The notes beneath the pieces are model-generated. The model ran no database searches. It was not told the DNA's origin and was given only the letters and a program-made list of their open reading frames with translations. 64,000 nucleotides of DNA, taken from Oscillospiraceae bacterium (GTDB taxonomy: Bacteria; Bacillota; Clostridia; Oscillospirales; Oscillospiraceae). Positions 61,052 to 64,000 of this stretch are shown here, in pieces. The position numbers were made by a program, and so were the translations under genes. Position 1 is the first letter of the stretch. Each line of letters starts with the position of its first letter. Where the stretch lies: contig AP025582.1 in the NCBI GenBank assembly GCA_022846075.1, positions 1,488,001 to 1,552,000 on the forward strand. The letters are read 5' to 3'.

Positions 61052-61110
61052 GGGATCAAGGACCGCAAGACCGCGGCCCCGCAAACGATCCCGCATAGGA
61101 GGAACCAAAC

Positions 61111-61908
61111 ATGAACAAGAACGCTTACACCACCGTCAAACTGGAAAAGGGCGAGATGAACGTCTACGATTTCGGCGCGGTAAAGCTCCACGCCTACCGT
61201 ACCGACGACCCCATTGCCGACGAAGTTTTCGTTCTGGAGAAAGCCGGGCAGGCGGTCATCCTGGAGTCGCCCTGTTTCTTTGACAACAACCGGGCGCTGG
61301 CGGAATACCTGAAGGAGCGGAAGCTGACCGTGGCCGGGATGCTGCTGGCCTACCATATGGCGGGGGCCTCATTCCTGCCGGGGACCCGGAAGCACGCCAC
61401 CCGGAATGCCGACGAATACGGCCATTCCGGCGGGGGAAAAGCCCTGATCGAGAATTTCACCGGGGTCTTTGGAGACGATTTCGACGGGAGCATCCATACC
61501 GTCACCGACTTTTTGGAGGAGGGGGAGGCGGCCATCGGCGGGATCCGGTTCCGGGTGATCCCGACGCAGGAGGCCTTTGACGTGGAGATTCCGGAGATCA
61601 ACGCGGTGTATACCCATATGCTGGGCCACGACTGCCACTCCATCGTGGCGGGGGCGGGTCACGCCGACGCGCTGATCGGCCAGCTGGAGGGCTTTTTGGC
61701 GAAGGGCTACACCCTGGTGCTGACCTCACACTACACTCCGGAGGATTTGAAGGACGTGGAGACCAAGATCGCCTATCTTCGGACACTGAAGGATATTGCC
61801 GGGCGGTGCTCCGGCGCTGAGGAGTTCAAACGGGCGGTCCAGGAGCGGTACGGCGCGTACAGCGGGGAAAACTATCTGGACATGACGGCCGGATTTTTCT
61901 TCGGATAA
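61111..61908 (+). CDS. Metallo-beta-lactamase-fold protein lacking the HxHxDH motif
   Basis: 265 residues. Sequence and predicted strand pattern (VYDFGAVKLHAYRTDDPIAD, VFVLEKAGQAVILESP, TLVLTSHYTPEDL) follow the MBL fold, and HxlR-linked MBL proteins are common. The canonical HxHxDH is replaced by AYHMAGASFL, so hydrolase activity is doubtful; GHDCHSI may hold remaining ligands. It is the first gene of the operon with the macrodomain and sirtuin 23 bp downstream. ATG 61111 follows AGGAGGAACC. Confidence 0.75.
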   Translation: MNKNAYTTVKLEKGEMNVYDFGAVKLHAYRTDDPIADEVFVLEKAGQAVILESPCFFDNNRALAEYLKERKLTVAGMLLAYHMAGASFLPGTRKHATRNADEYGHSGGGKALIENFTGVFGDDFDGSIHTVTDFLEEGEAAIGGIRFRVIPTQEAFDVEIPEINAVYTHMLGHDCHSIVAGAGHADALIGQLEGFLAKGYTLVLTSHYTPEDLKDVETKIAYLRTLKDIAGRCSGAEEFKRAVQERYGAYSGENYLDMTAGFFFG

Positions 61909-61931
61909 AAACAGGAAAAGGGGCGCGGGCC

Positions 61932-62717
61932 ATGGGGCGGCTGGAAGAGATCGGGGTCCTCAACGAAATGCTGCTGGCTGAGATGCCGGAGTACCGGGCG
62001 TGGGCCGGGCGGTTCCCGGAGGAGGAGACAGCCCAAAGGCGGCTCCTTCGGGGGCTGATGAACCTTCGTCCGCCCCTGCCCCCGCGGCCGGGCTTTCTGG
62101 GACGGCAGGACGCGCTGCTGTCCGCCGAGCGAGGGGCCAAGGGCGTTGTGGATGTCCTCGGCCTGCCCGCTGTGCCGGGGGAACCCCGGCTGTGCCTGTG
62201 GCGGGGGGACATCACCCGGCTGGGGGCGGATGCCATCGTCAACGCCGCCAATCCGGCCCTGCTGGGGTGCTTTTATCCCAACCACGGCTGTATCGACAAC
62301 GCCATCCACTCGGCCGCCGGGATCCAGCTCCGGCTGGCCTGCCGGGAGCTGATGGAGGCCCAGGGCCACCCGGAGCCCACGGGACGGGCCAAGGTGACGC
62401 CGGGGTTTAATCTGCCTGCCCGGTATGTCCTCCACACGGTGGGACCCATTGTGGAGAGGGAGGTGGCCCGAGGGGACCGGGAGGCGCTGGCGGGCTGTTA
62501 CCGGGCCTGCCTGGACGCCGCCGGAGGAGCGGGGTGGGAAAGCGTGGCCTTTTGCTGTATCTCCACCGGGGAGTACCGCTTTCCCGGCCGGGAAGCGGCC
62601 CGGATCGCTGTGGACACGGTCCGGGCGCTGCTGCCCCGGTATCCAAACATCAAGCGGGTGATCTTCGATGTGTTCCGAGAGGAGGACGAGGCCCTCTACC
62701 ATGAGCTTTTGTACTGA
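61932..62717 (+). CDS. Zinc-dependent macrodomain ADP-ribosyl hydrolase
   Basis: 261 residues. An N-terminal helical region of about 85 residues precedes the macrodomain (about 90-261). ADP-ribose loop LWRGDITRLGADAIVNAANPALLGC is followed by the zinc-macro signature GCFYPNHGCIDN, with Cys, His and Cys in the expected places. Phosphate loop CCISTGEYRFP. Members of this class remove ADP-ribose added by SirTM sirtuins, whose gene overlaps it here by 17 bp. ATG 61932 with AAAGGGGCG upstream. Confidence 0.92.
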   Translation: MGRLEEIGVLNEMLLAEMPEYRAWAGRFPEEETAQRRLLRGLMNLRPPLPPRPGFLGRQDALLSAERGAKGVVDVLGLPAVPGEPRLCLWRGDITRLGADAIVNAANPALLGCFYPNHGCIDNAIHSAAGIQLRLACRELMEAQGHPEPTGRAKVTPGFNLPARYVLHTVGPIVEREVARGDREALAGCYRACLDAAGGAGWESVAFCCISTGEYRFPGREAARIAVDTVRALLPRYPNIKRVIFDVFREEDEALYHELLY

Positions 62718-63543
62718 GCTGGAGAAAGCGGCCGAAGTCCTGGAACGGTCGGAGGCCGTGGTGGTGGGGGCGGGGTCCGGCCTGTCCGCCTCCGCCGGGC
62801 TCACCTATGACGGGCCCCGGTTCCAGGAACACTTCGCCGACTTTATTGCCCGCTATCACGTTACCGACATGTATTCGGCGGGGTTTTATCCCTATCCCAC
62901 CCAGGAGGAATACTGGGCCTACTGGAGCCGCCATATCTGGTGGAACCGCTATGCCCAGGGCGGGGGAGCGGTCTACGGCCGCCTGCTGGAGCTGGTGGGA
63001 AAAAGGGATTACTTTATCCTTACCACCAACGTGGACCACTGCTTCCAGCGGGCGGGCTTTGACAAAAAGCGGCTCTTTTACACCCAGGGAGATTACGGGC
63101 TGTTTCAATGCGCCAAGCCCTGCCACGGTAAGACCTACGACAACCGGGCGGCCGTGGCGCGGATGGTAAAGGAGCAGAGGGACCTGCGGGTGCCGCCGGA
63201 GTTGGTGCCCCGGTGCCCGGTGTGCGGCGGGCCCATGATGCCGAACCTGAGGTGCGACGGGCGGTTTGTGGAGGACGAGGGCTGGCGCGCGGCCCAGGAG
63301 CGATGCCGGGATTTCCTCCGCCGGCACTTGAGGGGCAGGATCGTCTTTCTGGAGCTGGGGGTGGGGAACAACACCCCCGGTATCATCAAGTACCCCTTCT
63401 GGCGGATGACGGCGGACAATTCCTCGGCGTGGTATATCTGTGTCAACCAGGGGCAGGCCTGGGCCCCGGAGGTCATCCGGACACAGAGCGTATGCCTGGA
63501 TGGAGACATCGGAACAGTGCTGGAAAAAATGGGAGGAGGATAG
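62701..63543 (+). CDS. SirTM-class (class M) sirtuin, protein ADP-ribosyltransferase
   Basis: 280 residues. NAD-binding loop VVGAGSGLSASAGL, catalytic-region TTNVDHCFQ and TQGDYGLFQC, where the deacetylase His is replaced as in the SirTM group, and a zinc ribbon with CAKPC and CPVCGGPMMPN. SirTM enzymes ADP-ribosylate lipoylated GcvH-like carrier proteins in oxidative-stress operons of staphylococci and streptococci. The usual GcvH-L and LplA2 genes are absent. ATG 62701 overlaps the macrodomain end by 17 bp. Confidence 0.92.
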   Translation: MSFCTELEKAAEVLERSEAVVVGAGSGLSASAGLTYDGPRFQEHFADFIARYHVTDMYSAGFYPYPTQEEYWAYWSRHIWWNRYAQGGGAVYGRLLELVGKRDYFILTTNVDHCFQRAGFDKKRLFYTQGDYGLFQCAKPCHGKTYDNRAAVARMVKEQRDLRVPPELVPRCPVCGGPMMPNLRCDGRFVEDEGWRAAQERCRDFLRRHLRGRIVFLELGVGNNTPGIIKYPFWRMTADNSSAWYICVNQGQAWAPEVIRTQSVCLDGDIGTVLEKMGGG

Positions 63544-63545
63544 TT

Positions 63546-63875
63546 GTGAGCAGAGAAAAGAAGCTGTTTCTTCCCACGGCTGGAAGTGGAGCGGAAGAGG
63601 AGAGGACGGCGCCCCAAGAGGTGGTCGGGGATGCCCCCTGCCCCTGCTGCGGGTGCCTGACCATCCCCAACCACGGGGACGCCCTGGCCTATATCTGCCC
63701 GGTGTGTGCCTGGGAGATCGATCTGTTTCTCCGCTCGGACTGGGAGCCCAGCGACCAAAATCACGGCTTGACCCTGGCCGAGGCGAGAAAGAACTACGCC
63801 GCAATGGGGGCCTCCGACCCCAGGTTAAAAAAGTTTTACAGGCCGCCCAAGGACCAAGAGCGACCGGAGCGGTGA
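63546..63875 (+). CDS. CPCC-family cysteine-rich protein
   Basis: 109 residues. The CPCC signature is clear: PCPCCGCLTIP followed by YICPVCAWEIDLF, then SDQNHGLTLAEARKNYAAMG. The N-terminal ~30 residues are unlike the usual compact family, which begins near the CPCC. Zinc or redox binding is likely; function is unknown. GTG 63546 follows GGAGGA 6 bp upstream, 2 bp after the sirtuin stop, so it belongs to the same operon. Confidence 0.85.
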   Translation: MSREKKLFLPTAGSGAEEERTAPQEVVGDAPCPCCGCLTIPNHGDALAYICPVCAWEIDLFLRSDWEPSDQNHGLTLAEARKNYAAMGASDPRLKKFYRPPKDQERPER

Positions 63876-63925
63876 AAACGGGGACCGATTTTACGAAAGC
63901 TGGTTTAAACCTCCAATAAAAGGGA

Positions 63926-63964
63926 AAAATGGACACACCTGACATAGAAAGGTGTGTCCATTTT
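63926..63964 (+). terminator. Intrinsic terminator of the macrodomain/sirtuin operon
   Basis: AAAATGGACACACCT, nine-base loop, AGGTGTGTCCATTTT, a perfect 15-bp stem ending in TTTT. Nothing further is recognised in 63965-64000. Confidence 0.85.
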
Positions 63965-64000
63965 GGTACATGAGAAAAAGAACCGGTTTTGCCGGTGGGA

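Overview
The window is a G+C-rich stretch of a spore-forming, Gram-positive gut-type Firmicute. The best guess is class Clostridia, near Oscillospiraceae genera such as Flavonifractor, Pseudoflavonifractor or Lawsonibacter. Evidence: SpoVAD/SpoVAE, a GerS/LolA-like lipoprotein before alr, a SleB-type hydrolase, IreB, two T-box leaders, indirect amidation of Asx/Glx-tRNA (GatCAB with an archaeal-type AspRS), lipoproteins and AGGAGG ribosome sites. The genus is inference. No rRNA, tRNA, CRISPR array, insertion sequence or prophage was seen.

Layout. 1-1471: XRE-type regulator and a YesL-family membrane protein. 1480-13482: an amino-sugar/sialic-acid locus. An SGNH esterase and an odd ROK-like kinase diverge from AGE epimerase, RpiR regulator, sugar-binding lipoprotein, two permeases, N-acetylneuraminate lyase, NagB, NagA and an MsmK-type ATPase. 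A shared 17-bp motif lies at both main promoters. 13621-17261: two-component system, an anchored protein and a VanY-type carboxypeptidase behind a hairpin that covers its ribosome site. 17270-20877: PepT, a lipase-like hydrolase, a 50-residue protein, TraX-like protein and IreB. 20985-24802: pheST under a Phe T-box. 24935-29685: a coiled-coil protein, NnrD/E, a GerS-like lipoprotein, alr, a MazF without its usual antitoxin and a secreted protein. 29743-38254: HlyIII, ferritin-like protein, SpoVAD/E, GNAT, zinc ribbon, acyl-ACP thioesterase, guaB, a TetR remnant, SleB-like hydrolase and an HTH-methyltransferase fusion. 38307-41311: tandem duplicated stalk-domain proteins.

41382-49538 (all minus): a BMP-type nucleoside ABC importer beside an operon of class II aldolase, cupin, SDR and an MtnA-type isomerase. 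This looks like a salvage path for a 5-modified ribose. 49594-54542: aspS-gatC-gatA-gatB behind a T-box whose specifier appears to be AAC (Asn). 54629-60588: type 4 uracil-DNA glycosylase, two small genes, then Lrp, aminotransferase, ThrH, DUF1015 and ispE. 60596-63964: HxlR diverging from a degenerate metallo-beta-lactamase-fold protein, a zinc-dependent macrodomain, a SirTM-class sirtuin and a CPCC protein.

The candidates most worth following are the macrodomain/SirTM module, which lacks its known lipoyl-carrier partners here, the MtnA/aldolase/BMP locus, the AGE-plus-ROK sialic-acid route, and the Asn-type T-box over the transamidation operon.
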